A stretch of 64,000 bases of DNA, from positions 1,813,444-1,877,443 of the forward strand of contig JABFRN010000001.1 in NCBI GenBank assembly GCA_013141175.1, read 5' to 3'. Each line of letters starts with the position of its first letter. The first letter of the stretch is position 1. Positions 40,354-47,839 of the stretch are shown here, in pieces. A program made the position numbers and the translations under genes. Below the pieces are notes generated by a model. The model was not told the DNA's origin and made no database searches. It saw nothing but the letters and a program-made list of their open reading frames with translations. This DNA comes from Lysobacter sp. GTDB lineage: Bacteria; Pseudomonadota; Gammaproteobacteria; Xanthomonadales; Xanthomonadaceae.

Positions 40354-41955
40354 TCACTTGTCGCGCCCCGCGCTGCGCACCTGATCCCAGTCCAGATCGA
40401 AACGCGCGAGGTATTTGCGCAGCCGGTCGGCATCGTTGGTGCTGCTGCGCTGCGTACGCGATACCGCGAACAACGCGCGGCCCGCATCCGACAGCGATTT
40501 AGCCCGTGCGCAGACGCGGACGACCTCTTCCAACTGCACGCGATCGAAGCGATCGAGCGCATCGATGCGTTCGCCGAGCAGCGTGTCGAGCGGCGACTGG
40601 GTGCCGCTTTCGCGCCACAGCCCACGCAGGCGCGCGATCTCCTCGTCGACCGATTCGACCTGGATGCGCCCGGCGTTCGCCAGCGTCGCCATCCGCATCA
40701 CCGATGCGCCGAGATCGCGGAAATTCCCGGTCCAGCGCGCTTCGGGCCTGGTCGCGAAAGCGAGAAACCGCGTCCGCGCTTCGCGATTGAAGGCGACGCG
40801 CTGGTGCTGGTCGCGGCTCCAGCGCTCGAGCTCGAAATCGAGATTGGGTTCGATGTCCTCGACGCGCTCCGACAGGCCGGGCAGGCGATACGTCCACAGA
40901 TTGAGGCGCGCGAGGAGATCGTCGCGGAAGCGCCCTTGTGATACCGCAGTCTGCAGATCGCGGTTGGTGCCGGCGATCAACTGGAAATCGCTTTCGACCT
41001 CCTTGTCGCTGCCCACCGGCGGGAAACGCTTCTCTTCCAGCGCACGCAGCAGCAAGGCCTGTTCGTCGAGGCCGAGTTCGCCGATCTCGTCGAGAAACAA
41101 CAGCCCCTGATGCGCCGAACGCAGGAAGCCGGCACGGTCGCTGCCGGCGCCGGTATACGCGCCTTTGACATGGCCGAACAGCGCGCTCATCGCGCCGTCG
41201 CCGCGCAGCGTGGCGCAGTTCACCTCGACGAAACGTCCGGGCAATTGATGCTTGAGCTTCTTCAACTCGAACACGCGTTTCGCGAGCTGGCTCTTGCCGG
41301 CGCCGGTCGGGCCCATCAGCAGCATCGGTGCTTTCGAGCGCGTCGCGACGGTTTCGATCTGCTCGATCATGCGGTTGAACGCCGCGTTGCGCGTGGCGAT
41401 CCCGTTCTTCAGCAGCGCGCGGTCCTCCAGCTGCTGTTGCTGGAAACGCTGCGCGATCCGGTCGTAGCGCGAGAGGTCCAGATCGATCACCGCGTAACTG
41501 CCGGCTGCGCCGCGCTCCTGTTTGCGCGGCGGCGAGGTCTGCAGCAGGCGGCCGGGGAAATGCCGGCTTTCGGCGAGCAGGAACCAGCAGATCTGCGCGA
41601 CATGCGAGCCGGTGGTGATGTGGATGTAGTAATCCTCGTCCTCGGGTCTGAACGCATAGCCGCGCAGGAAATCGTGGAGCGTCGCGTACACGCCCTCGAA
41701 GTCCCATGGATCGGCGAGATACGTGTCGCTGCGATGCACGGTGGTTTCCGGCGAGACCTGCACGACATCCTCGGTCACGACTTCGGCGAGCCGCAGGTAA
41801 CGGCGTTCGTCCACCAGCAGTTCGAGCCGGTCGACGAGGAAGTCCTCGTGCATGCCGAGGGAGACCGTCGGCCGCCATTTTTCCCAGCGCCCGGGTCCTC
41901 TGCCGCTGTCGAGCGTGGTGCCGAGCATGCCGAAGACGACCTGTTGCCTGCGCAT
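40354..41955 (-). CDS. rtcR: RtcR, CARF-type sensor and sigma-54 activator of RNA repair
   Basis: 533 residues, matching E. coli RtcR. The N-terminal domain (1-185) is a CARF-like Rossmann sensor ('VVFGMLGTTLD', 'YYIHITTGSHVAQICWFLLAE'), known in RtcR to restrain the ATPase until an RNA-damage signal binds. The AAA+ domain has Walker A GPTGAGKS (215-222), the sigma-54 contact loop GAYTGA (265-270; Tyr in place of the usual Phe) and Walker B LLFLDE (285-290). A C-terminal DNA-binding helix-turn-helix ends the protein. It is divergent from the rsr operon, which it should activate from upstream sites. Start ATG 41955 fits family length. Confidence 0.96.
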   Translation of the reverse strand: MRRQQVVFGMLGTTLDSGRGPGRWEKWRPTVSLGMHEDFLVDRLELLVDERRYLRLAEVVTEDVVQVSPETTVHRSDTYLADPWDFEGVYATLHDFLRGYAFRPEDEDYYIHITTGSHVAQICWFLLAESRHFPGRLLQTSPPRKQERGAAGSYAVIDLDLSRYDRIAQRFQQQQLEDRALLKNGIATRNAAFNRMIEQIETVATRSKAPMLLMGPTGAGKSQLAKRVFELKKLKHQLPGRFVEVNCATLRGDGAMSALFGHVKGAYTGAGSDRAGFLRSAHQGLLFLDEIGELGLDEQALLLRALEEKRFPPVGSDKEVESDFQLIAGTNRDLQTAVSQGRFRDDLLARLNLWTYRLPGLSERVEDIEPNLDFELERWSRDQHQRVAFNREARTRFLAFATRPEARWTGNFRDLGASVMRMATLANAGRIQVESVDEEIARLRGLWRESGTQSPLDTLLGERIDALDRFDRVQLEEVVRVCARAKSLSDAGRALFAVSRTQRSSTNDADRLRKYLARFDLDWDQVRSAGRDK

Positions 41956-41983
41956 GATCCATCCAGATAAAAACTTAGATCCA

Positions 41984-41989
41984 ATTATA
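41984..41989 (-). promoter_or_regulatory. Possible -10 box for rtcR
   Basis: Minus-strand TATAAT lies 29 bases before the rtcR start, inside an AT-rich stretch (41960-42060) that is unusual in this GC-rich segment. No good -35 is visible at 17 bases. Low-level constitutive expression of the activator is expected. Confidence 0.4.
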
Positions 41990-42004
41990 TCTTTATATCG
42001 AAAA

Positions 42005-42018
42005 TCTGATCGATGAGA
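42005..42018. promoter_or_regulatory. Candidate RtcR binding palindrome
   Basis: TCTGATCGATGAGA is a 14-bp palindrome with one mismatched pair, about 60 bases upstream of the -24 element. It is the most symmetrical site in the AT-rich divergent region and a possible activator half of the enhancer. The AT-rich tract around it could also bind IHF. Confidence 0.3.
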
Positions 42019-42076
42019 ATCGTGAAATTCATAGAAAACACAATAAAAACAACAAGATAAACGAGTGCCAAGCAGG

Positions 42077-42094
42077 TTGGCACGGCCATTGCAA
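42077..42094 (+). promoter_or_regulatory. Sigma-54 promoter of the rsr-rtcBA operon
   Basis: TTGGCACGGCCATTGCAA matches the -24/-12 consensus almost completely: TTGGCACG block, GG-N10-GC spacing, TTGCA block. The predicted start is near 42104, giving a leader of about 33 bases before rsr. Confidence 0.92.
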
Positions 42095-42136
42095 TACACA
42101 GCTCGAACCCAACGGGCATTCCCCAAGGCATCGATC

Positions 42137-43687
42137 ATGGCCAACACCACGCTCTTCGCATCCACCCGCGGCACGCTGCTGCCGGCCGCGACCACCCGCA
42201 ACGAGGCCGGCGGCCTCGCCTATGCCCGCAAGCCGCAGGCGGCGCTGGCGCTGTACGCGGCGACGGGTTGCCTCAACGGCACCTACTACGCCAACGCCGA
42301 GCAGCAGTTGGCGACGGTGTTGAAGCTGTGCGCCGAAGTGGAACCGCGCTTCGTCGCGCAGACCGCGATCTACGCCCGGCAGTCCGCGCACATGAAGGAC
42401 ATGCCGGCGCTGTTGCTGGCCAGCCTGTCGCTGCGCGATCGCGACGTCTTCGCCGCTGCATTTCCGCGCGTGGTCGACAACGGTCGCCTGCTCCGCAATG
42501 TCGTGCAGATCCTGCGCAGCGGTTGCGTCGGCCGCAAGTCGCTGGGTTCGCTGCCGAAGCGCTTGGTGCGCGAGTGGTTGCAGCACGCATCGGTCGATCA
42601 ACTCGTCAACGCCGCGATCGGCAACGATCCGTCGTTGGCGGACGTGATCAGGATGGTGCATCCGAAGCCGGCCGATGCCGAGCGCGAAGCGCTGTACGCA
42701 TGGGTGATCGGAAAGCCGTACGACGAAGCGAAGCTGCCGGAGATGCTGCGTGCTTACGAAGCATTCAAGTGTGATGCACAGGGTGAGTTGCCGGCACTGC
42801 CGTTCCAGTACTTCACGTCGTTGTCGTTGAATGCGACGCAGTGGACGGCGCTGGCACGCCGCGCTTCGTGGCAGTCGCTGCGCATGAACCTCAACACGTT
42901 CGCGCGCAACGGCGTGTTCGAGGATGCCAAGGCGGTCGCCATGATCGCCGAGCGTCTGCGTCATCCCGAATCGATTCGCCGTGCCCGCGTGTTTCCGTAT
43001 CAGCTTCTGACCGCATTCCAGGCGACCTCCAAGCTGCCGAACGCGATCGGTGCGGCGCTGCAGGATGCGATGGAAATCGCGACCCGCAACGTGCCGAAGT
43101 TGGAGGGCGAGGTCGTTGTGGCGGTGGACGTGTCGGGTTCGATGGCCTCGCCGGTGACCGGTCATCGCAAGGGCGCGACCACGACCACGCGCTGCGTGGA
43201 TGTGGCGGCGCTGATCGCGGCCTGCATCCAGCGCACCCATCCGGATGCGCGCGTGCTGCCGTTCGATACCGAAGTGCGCGCGCTGCGACTCAATCCGCGC
43301 GACAGCGTGATGACGCAAGCGCGACAGCTGGCGGCATTGTGCGGCGGTGGTACCAGCGTCAGCGCGCCGCTTGCGGCGTTGAGCCGCGAGAAAGCAAAGG
43401 TCGATCTGCTGGTGCTGGTGTCCGACAACGAAAGTTGGCGCGATACCCGTAAAACCGGCGCCACCGAAACCATGCGCCAGTGGGAGACGATCAAAGCGCG
43501 CTGTCCGCAGGCGAAGCTGGTGTGCATCGATCTGCAGCCGGTGGCGACCGGTCAAACGGTCGAGCGCAACGATGTGCTCCATGTCGGCGGGTTCAGCGAT
43601 GCGGTGTTCGATCTGATCGCGAATTTCGCGGCGGAAGGTTCCGGCGCGAAGCGCTGGGTCGAGAAGATCGCGAGCATCGAGTTCTAG
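42137..43687 (+). CDS. rsr: Rsr, Ro60 homologue (TROVE domain plus von Willebrand A domain)
   Basis: 516 residues. Residues about 15-325 form the HEAT-repeat ring of the TROVE domain ('TAIYARQSAHMKDMPALLL', 'GRLLRNVVQILRSGCVGRKS'). Residues 328-516 form a vWA domain with an intact metal site (AVDVSGSMAS, Asp about 332). Ro60 proteins bind Y RNAs on the outside of the ring and single-stranded RNA ends in the hole; in bacteria they assist exonuclease-driven RNA maturation and decay. First gene of the sigma-54 operon, followed by three Y RNA-like RNAs, rtcB and rtcA. The ATG at 42137 is preferred over 42065, which precedes the promoter's start site. Confidence 0.95.
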   Translation: MANTTLFASTRGTLLPAATTRNEAGGLAYARKPQAALALYAATGCLNGTYYANAEQQLATVLKLCAEVEPRFVAQTAIYARQSAHMKDMPALLLASLSLRDRDVFAAAFPRVVDNGRLLRNVVQILRSGCVGRKSLGSLPKRLVREWLQHASVDQLVNAAIGNDPSLADVIRMVHPKPADAEREALYAWVIGKPYDEAKLPEMLRAYEAFKCDAQGELPALPFQYFTSLSLNATQWTALARRASWQSLRMNLNTFARNGVFEDAKAVAMIAERLRHPESIRRARVFPYQLLTAFQATSKLPNAIGAALQDAMEIATRNVPKLEGEVVVAVDVSGSMASPVTGHRKGATTTTRCVDVAALIAACIQRTHPDARVLPFDTEVRALRLNPRDSVMTQARQLAALCGGGTSVSAPLAALSREKAKVDLLVLVSDNESWRDTRKTGATETMRQWETIKARCPQAKLVCIDLQPVATGQTVERNDVLHVGGFSDAVFDLIANFAAEGSGAKRWVEKIASIEF

Positions 43688-43700
43688 ACGTCGTTCAATG

Positions 43701-43726
43701 CCCGGCCGGCAATGGGGCCGGTCGGG
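43701..43726 (+). promoter_or_regulatory. 10-bp hairpin after rsr
   Basis: CCCGGCCGGC (43701-43710) pairs with GCCGGTCGGG (43717-43726), with one G-U pair and a six-base loop. It lies 13 bases after the rsr stop and has no U-tract, so it is not a terminator. It could mark the rsr mRNA 3' end after processing away of the downstream RNA. Confidence 0.55.
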
Positions 43727-43751
43727 CAAGGGGAGACGTGTTTGTTGTTGT

Positions 43752-43899
43752 GCTGTCGGTGGTTGCGAATGCAGGGAAAACTACACCCTGTCACGGTCCA
43801 GGTCGCGGGTTCGAGTCCCGCCCGCCGCGAATCCGTGCGGCGGTAGCTCAGTTGGTTAGAGCAGGATGTTTTCCCACTTTTGTCGCAATCACCGATGGC
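43752..43899 (+). ncRNA. yrlA: Y RNA-like RNA 1 (YrlA type) with full permuted tRNA mimic
   Basis: The ends pair in a 17-bp helix (43752-43768 with 43883-43899), with G-U pairs but no bulge. Next comes an internal loop (AUGCA / ACUUUUG), then an 8-bp helix GGGAAAAC/GTTTTCCC. The distal module is a circularly permuted tRNA: T-arm GCGGG-TTCGAGT-CCCGC (43805-43821), a 7-bp acceptor-like stem CCGCCGC/GCGGCGG (43822-43828, 43837-43843) closed by an eight-base loop, UA, then D-arm GCTC-AGTTGGTTA-GAGC (43846-43862). This is the published architecture of YrlA RNAs bound by Rsr. It is encoded inside the rsr-rtcBA operon. Confidence 0.9.
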
Positions 43900-43964
43900 T
43901 TTGATTCGAATCGTCGCCATCTTGTCGGGAGTACACGATCATGCGCTGCAATGGAGGCAACAAC

Positions 43965-44294
43965 GTGTCCGAAATCTGGGCCATCATCGTCATCGTGATG
44001 CTGGTGTTGATCGTCTACGGCATCGTTTCGTCGAAGCTGAGCGTGAAGCGGCAGCGCGAAGCGCGCGAAAAAATGCTGCCTTACCTCGATGAAACGATCG
44101 TTCCCGATCGCAGGCACAACCTGTTCATGTCCGACGGACGCAAGTTCATGGATGTCAGGATTCTGGGCACCACCGACCCCAAGCTCGGCCAGTCGCCGCT
44201 CGGGGACTGGGGGCTGATGCTCGTGATCCTGCTGGATTCCGGGAAGAAAGCGTTCATCCGTCCGTCCTCGGTGCGCTGCATCGAAGAAGCTTGA
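43965..44294 (+). CDS. Small single-pass membrane protein inside the RNA repair operon
   Basis: 109 residues starting at GTG 43965, which is preceded by GGAGG at a seven-base gap; an in-frame ATG at 43941 lacks a site. One N-terminal transmembrane helix ('IIVIVMLVLIVYGIV') is followed by a basic stretch and a small soluble domain ('RRHNLFMSDGRKFMDVRILG', 'GLMLVILLDSGKKAFIRPS'). No family recognised. It sits between Y RNA-like RNAs 1 and 2, in the direction of transcription, so it should be induced with them. It could tether part of the machinery to the membrane, which is only inference. Confidence 0.75.
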   Translation: MSEIWAIIVIVMLVLIVYGIVSSKLSVKRQREAREKMLPYLDETIVPDRRHNLFMSDGRKFMDVRILGTTDPKLGQSPLGDWGLMLVILLDSGKKAFIRPSSVRCIEEA

Positions 44295-44305
44295 TCTTTT
44301 CACCT

Positions 44306-44435
44306 TCGCCGGCTGCGAATGCCGATGGAACTACAGGATTTCACGGTCGCGGGTTCGAATCCCGCCCGTCGCAAGACGGTAGCTCAGTCTGGTAGAGCTT
44401 GAAAATCGTTCCATCATTTTTGTCGCGGTCGGCGA
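44306..44435 (+). ncRNA. Y RNA-like RNA 2 with shortened, tetraloop-capped tRNA mimic
   Basis: A terminal helix of 13 bp (44306-44318 with 44423-44435), an internal loop with the same conserved bases as RNA 1 (5' GCGA-AUGC, 3' UUUUUG-UCGC), and an inner helix ATGGAAC/GTTCCAT (44325-44331, 44408-44414). The tRNA-like module has T-arm GCGGG-TTCGAAT-CCCGC (44349-44365), a 5-bp acceptor-like stem CCGTC-GCAA-GACGG capped by a GNRA tetraloop (44366-44379), UA, and D-arm GCTC-AGTCTGGTA-GAGC (44382-44398). The order is T-arm, acceptor, D-arm, so it cannot be a normal tRNA gene. Confidence 0.85.
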
Positions 44436-44457
44436 TCCACACCGTTTCCACTGTTTC

Positions 44458-44569
44458 GCGGCGAATGCCGGCGGGAATACAGGTTCCTCCTTCGGGAGTT
44501 GGGTTCAAGTCCCACTGCGTTGCGGGGCGGAAGCGCCGTTTCGCAGAGTCCCGCCATCCTTGTCGTCGC
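44458..44569 (+). ncRNA. Y RNA-like RNA 3, degenerate tRNA mimic without D-arm
   Basis: A terminal helix of 7 bp (44458-44464 with 44563-44569), an internal loop keeping 5' GCGA-AUGC and 3' CCUUG-UCGUCGC, and an inner helix GGCGGGA/TCCCGCC (44470-44476, 44549-44555). Distally there is a UUCG tetraloop hairpin CTCC-TTCG-GGAG (44487-44498), a 4-bp T-arm with a canonical TTCAAGT loop (44500-44514) and an irregular GC hairpin (GGCG-GAAG-CGCC) where acceptor and D-arm would be. It ends 38 bases before rtcB. It is clearly related to RNAs 1 and 2 by the Ro-binding part, but its far end has changed. Confidence 0.75.
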
Positions 44570-44607
44570 ACCACTTTCAGATGCATGTCCACATGCGAGA
44601 ATTCACC

Positions 44608-45834
44608 ATGACCACCCATCACTACGATGTCATCCAGGAACAGGGCGCAGTGCCGATCAAGCTCTGGACCCGCGGCGTGCCGCTGGAAGACGAGGCCCGC
44701 AAGCAGCTCCAGAACATCGCCAGGCTGCCCTTCATCCACCGCTGGATCGCGGTGATGCCCGACGTGCATCTGGGCAAGGGCGCGACCGTGGGTTCGGTGG
44801 TGCCGACCATTGGTGCGATCGTCCCGGCGGCGGTCGGCGTGGATATCGGCTGCGGCATGATCGCGACGCGCACCACGCTGGTCGCGAGCGACTTGCCGGA
44901 CAATCTGTCCGAGATCCGCAGCGCGATCGAGCGCGCCGTCCCGCACGGTCGCACCGCCGAACGCCACGCCCGCGACAAGGGCGCATGGGAGAACGCGCCC
45001 GCGCTGGCCGTCGAAGGCTGGTCGCAGCTGGTCGCCGATTTCGAGAAGATCTGCGAACGCCATCCGCGCCTGAAGAACACCAACAACCTCAAGCATCTCG
45101 GCACGCTCGGTACCGGCAACCACTTCATCGAGATCTGTCTCGACGAAGACCAGCGCGTGTGGTTCATGCTGCACTCCGGATCGCGCGGCGTCGGCAACGC
45201 CATCGGTACGCATTTCATCACGCTGGCGAAGGAGGAAATGCGCCGCTGGATGATCAATCTGCCCGATCAGGATCTCGCGTATCTGCCGGAAGGCAGCCAG
45301 TATTACGGTGATTACGTGTTCGCGGTCGACTGGGCCCAGCGCTATGCGCGCATCAATCGCGAGATCATGATGCGTCACGTGGTGGAAGCGGTGCGCAAGA
45401 TCATCGCCAAGCCGTTCGAGGCCCAGGCCGAGGCGGTGAACTGCCACCACAACTACGTCAACCGCGAGCACCACTTCGGCAAGAACGTGCTGGTGACCCG
45501 CAAGGGTGCGGTGAGCGCGCGCAAGGGCGAGCTGGGCATCATTCCGGGCAGCATGGGCGCGAAGAGTTTCATCGTGCGCGGCCTCGGCAACGAGGACAGC
45601 TTCTGCAGCTGCAGCCACGGTGCCGGCCGCGTGATGAGCCGCACCCAGGCGAAGAAGATGATCAGCCTGGACGATCACATCGCCGCCACCGCGCACGTGG
45701 AATGCCGCAAGGACGCGGATGTTGTCGACGAGTCTCCGGCTGCGTACAAGTCGATCGACGCGGTGATGGAGGCGCAGAAGGATCTGGTCGAGATCGTGCA
45801 TACGCTGCGACAGGTGGTGTGCGTGAAGGGCTGA
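44608..45834 (+). CDS. rtcB: RNA-splicing ligase RtcB
   Basis: 408 residues, the same length as E. coli RtcB. It joins 2',3'-cyclic phosphate or 3'-phosphate RNA ends to 5'-OH ends with GTP and Mn2+. Metal and catalytic sites are intact: 'GVDIGCGM' (Cys82), 'GTGNHFIEICLDE', 'VNCHHNYVNREH', and 'SCSHGAGRVMSR', whose His takes the guanylate. The last residues are 'LRQVVCVKG', as in E. coli. ATG 44608 is chosen by homology length; earlier in-frame ATGs overlap RNA 3. Confidence 0.98.
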   Translation: MTTHHYDVIQEQGAVPIKLWTRGVPLEDEARKQLQNIARLPFIHRWIAVMPDVHLGKGATVGSVVPTIGAIVPAAVGVDIGCGMIATRTTLVASDLPDNLSEIRSAIERAVPHGRTAERHARDKGAWENAPALAVEGWSQLVADFEKICERHPRLKNTNNLKHLGTLGTGNHFIEICLDEDQRVWFMLHSGSRGVGNAIGTHFITLAKEEMRRWMINLPDQDLAYLPEGSQYYGDYVFAVDWAQRYARINREIMMRHVVEAVRKIIAKPFEAQAEAVNCHHNYVNREHHFGKNVLVTRKGAVSARKGELGIIPGSMGAKSFIVRGLGNEDSFCSCSHGAGRVMSRTQAKKMISLDDHIAATAHVECRKDADVVDESPAAYKSIDAVMEAQKDLVEIVHTLRQVVCVKG

Positions 45835-45864
45835 GTCCGATACACGCCGTTACGACAATCGAAC

Positions 45865-45888
45865 CGGGCGGACAGCGATGTCCGCCCG
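45865..45888 (+). promoter_or_regulatory. 10-bp GNRA hairpin between rtcB and rtcA
   Basis: CGGGCGGACA-GCGA-TGTCCGCCCG is a perfect stem capped by a GNRA tetraloop. It lies in the 103-base gap and has no U-tract. It may adjust rtcA expression relative to rtcB, for example through mRNA processing. Confidence 0.6.
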
Positions 45889-45937
45889 AGCTTCATGAAA
45901 ACGCCTCATGACAGAGCATCACGACAGAAGACAGACG

Positions 45938-46957
45938 ATGGACATGATCGAGATCGACGGCTCAGCCGGTGGCGGCCAGCTGCTGCGCACCGCGCTGAGC
46001 CTCAGCCTGTGCACCGGGATCGGCTTCACGATGCAGCAGATCCGCGCGAAGCGTTCGCGGCCGGGGCTGATGCGCCAGCATCTGACTGCGGTCAACGCCG
46101 CAGCGCAGATCGGCGATGCCCGTACCCACGGCGCCGCGCTCGGCGCGACCACGCTGCGCTTCGAGCCGGGCGCGGTGTCGCCGGGCGATTACGCCTTCGC
46201 CACCGGCAGCGCCGGTTCGGCGATGCTGGTGCTGCAGACCTTGCTGCCGCCGCTGTGGCGCTGCACTGCGCCGTCGCGTCTGCGGCTGGAAGGCGGCACC
46301 CACAATCCGCTGGCGCCGAGCGCGGATTTCATCGCCGACGCCTATCTGCCGGCGTTGCAGCGGATCGGCATCGATGCCTCGATCGAACTCGAACGCCCGG
46401 GCTTCTTTCCCGCAGGCGGCGGCCTCCTGCATGCGACCGTGAACCCGGCCACGACGCTGCGACGCGCCGAATTCATCGAACGCGGCGCACTGCAGTCGAT
46501 CGAAGCGGTCGCGTTGATGTCGGGGCTTTCGTCGAGCATCGGCCAGCGCGAGCTGCAAACCCTTGCCGCGCGTTTTGCGCTGCCCGTCACCGCGCTGCAT
46601 CTGCGCCAGGTGCGGCCGTCGATCGGTCCCGGCAACGCATTGCTGCTGCGCGTGCGTCACGAACATCATGCCGAAACCTTCACCGGCCACGGCGAGCGTG
46701 GGGTGAGTTCGGAAAAAGTCGCGGAACGTCTGGCCGACGAGGCCGACGCCTATCTGCGCAGCGACGCCTGCGTCGACGAGCACCTGTCCGACCAGTTGCT
46801 GCTGCCGATGGCATTGGCCGGCGGCGGATGCTTCACGGTGCCCGCGATCAGCGACCACCTGCGCAGCAACGCGCGGCTGATCGAGACATTCCTGCCGGTG
46901 GAGATCGACTGGATGCAGACCGGCGCCGGCGCGTGGAAGGTGGTCGTTGCCGACTGA
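45938..46957 (+). CDS. rtcA: RNA 3'-terminal phosphate cyclase RtcA
   Basis: 339 residues. RtcA converts RNA 3'-phosphate to 2',3'-cyclic phosphate with ATP through a His-AMP intermediate. 'IEIDGSAGGGQLLRTALSLS' at the start, 'IRAKRSRPGLMRQH', 'FFPAGGG' and 'DEHLSDQLLLPMALAGG' (active-site His) are signatures. The ATG at 45938 gives the usual N-terminus; one ten codons upstream is an alternative. Last gene of the operon, followed directly by an intrinsic terminator. Confidence 0.97.
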   Translation: MDMIEIDGSAGGGQLLRTALSLSLCTGIGFTMQQIRAKRSRPGLMRQHLTAVNAAAQIGDARTHGAALGATTLRFEPGAVSPGDYAFATGSAGSAMLVLQTLLPPLWRCTAPSRLRLEGGTHNPLAPSADFIADAYLPALQRIGIDASIELERPGFFPAGGGLLHATVNPATTLRRAEFIERGALQSIEAVALMSGLSSSIGQRELQTLAARFALPVTALHLRQVRPSIGPGNALLLRVRHEHHAETFTGHGERGVSSEKVAERLADEADAYLRSDACVDEHLSDQLLLPMALAGGGCFTVPAISDHLRSNARLIETFLPVEIDWMQTGAGAWKVVVAD

Positions 46958-46963
46958 CACGGC

Positions 46964-46993
46964 ACGCGGGCAGGCATTTCCTGCCCGCGTTTT
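46964..46993 (+). terminator. Intrinsic terminator of the rsr-rtcBA operon
   Basis: An 11-bp stem (ACGCGGGCAGG with CCTGCCCGCGT, five-base loop) followed by TTTT, immediately after rtcA. It separates the repair operon from deoC. Confidence 0.8.
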
Positions 46994-47070
46994 GCCGCAG
47001 GTCAAGGCGGCGGACGATCCGCATCCCTAGGCTGGCCGCTTCCGCAGATCGCCGCTGTCGAGGCCGCCCC

Positions 47071-47823
47071 GTGTCCGCAACCCTGCTTTCGTCTTCCGTG
47101 TTGGCCGCGCGTCTGTTGCCGTTGCTCGATCTGACCAGCCTCGGCGAGGACGACACCCCCGAAACGATCCGCGCGCTCTGCGCCCGCGCGCGGCTGCCGT
47201 CTGGTCTGCCGGCGGCGCTGTGCGTGTATCCAGAACACGTCACCACGGTGCGCGAAGCCCTCGGCGACACGTCTGCGAAGGTTGCGACAGTGGTGAATTT
47301 CCCCGATGGCGGCAGCGACGCCGCGCGGATCGCGCGCGAAACCCGGCGCGCGATCGCTGCCGGCGCCGACGAGATCGACATGGTGCTGCCGTACCGCGCG
47401 CTGCTCGCGGGCGATGCGGCGCTGGCGCGCATCTGCGTCGATGCCTGCCGCGCCTCCTGCGGCGATGGCGTGCTGCTGAAGCTGATCATCGAAAGCGGTG
47501 CACTGGCGACGCCCGAACGCATCCGCGAGGCCTGCCGCATCGGGCTCGATGCCGGCGTCGATTTCCTGAAGACCTCGACCGGCAAAGTCGGCGTCAACGC
47601 CACGCCGGAAGCGGCGGCGATCATGCTCGACGAGATCGCCGCGGCCGGTGGGCGCTGCGGATTCAAGGCCGCAGGCGGCATTCGCACGCTCGCGGCGGCG
47701 GCGGATTATCTCGCACTGGCCGATGCGCGCCTCGGTGCGGACTGGATATCGCCGCAGCGCTTCCGCATCGGCGCCAGCGCATTGTTCGACGAACTCGCCG
47801 CCTTACAGGCGGCAGCGCCATGA
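47071..47823 (+). CDS. deoC: Deoxyribose-phosphate aldolase
   Basis: 250 residues. Splits 2-deoxyribose 5-phosphate to glyceraldehyde 3-phosphate and acetaldehyde. The Schiff-base lysine is in 'VDFLKTSTGKVGVNAT', and the proton-relay Lys in 'RCGFKAAGGIRT'. The start is GTG 47071 with GAGG seven bases before; no ATG gives the full N-terminus. It forms a deoC-deoB-deoD set for deoxynucleoside use. Confidence 0.95.
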   Translation: MSATLLSSSVLAARLLPLLDLTSLGEDDTPETIRALCARARLPSGLPAALCVYPEHVTTVREALGDTSAKVATVVNFPDGGSDAARIARETRRAIAAGADEIDMVLPYRALLAGDAALARICVDACRASCGDGVLLKLIIESGALATPERIREACRIGLDAGVDFLKTSTGKVGVNATPEAAAIMLDEIAAAGGRCGFKAAGGIRTLAAAADYLALADARLGADWISPQRFRIGASALFDELAALQAAAP

Positions 47824-47839
47824 CCCGGTGGATGTCGCC

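Noticed and set aside
43701-43740. Terminator after rsr
   Set aside because: The hairpin is strong, but no U-run follows; transcription must continue into the RNAs and rtcBA.
43801-43870. Conventional tRNA gene (T-arm and D-arm sequences look tRNA-perfect)
   Set aside because: The arms are in the wrong order (T-arm before acceptor before D-arm) and there is no anticodon arm; the fold closes through a long Y-type helix, so this is a YrlA-type RNA. The same applies at 44349-44398.
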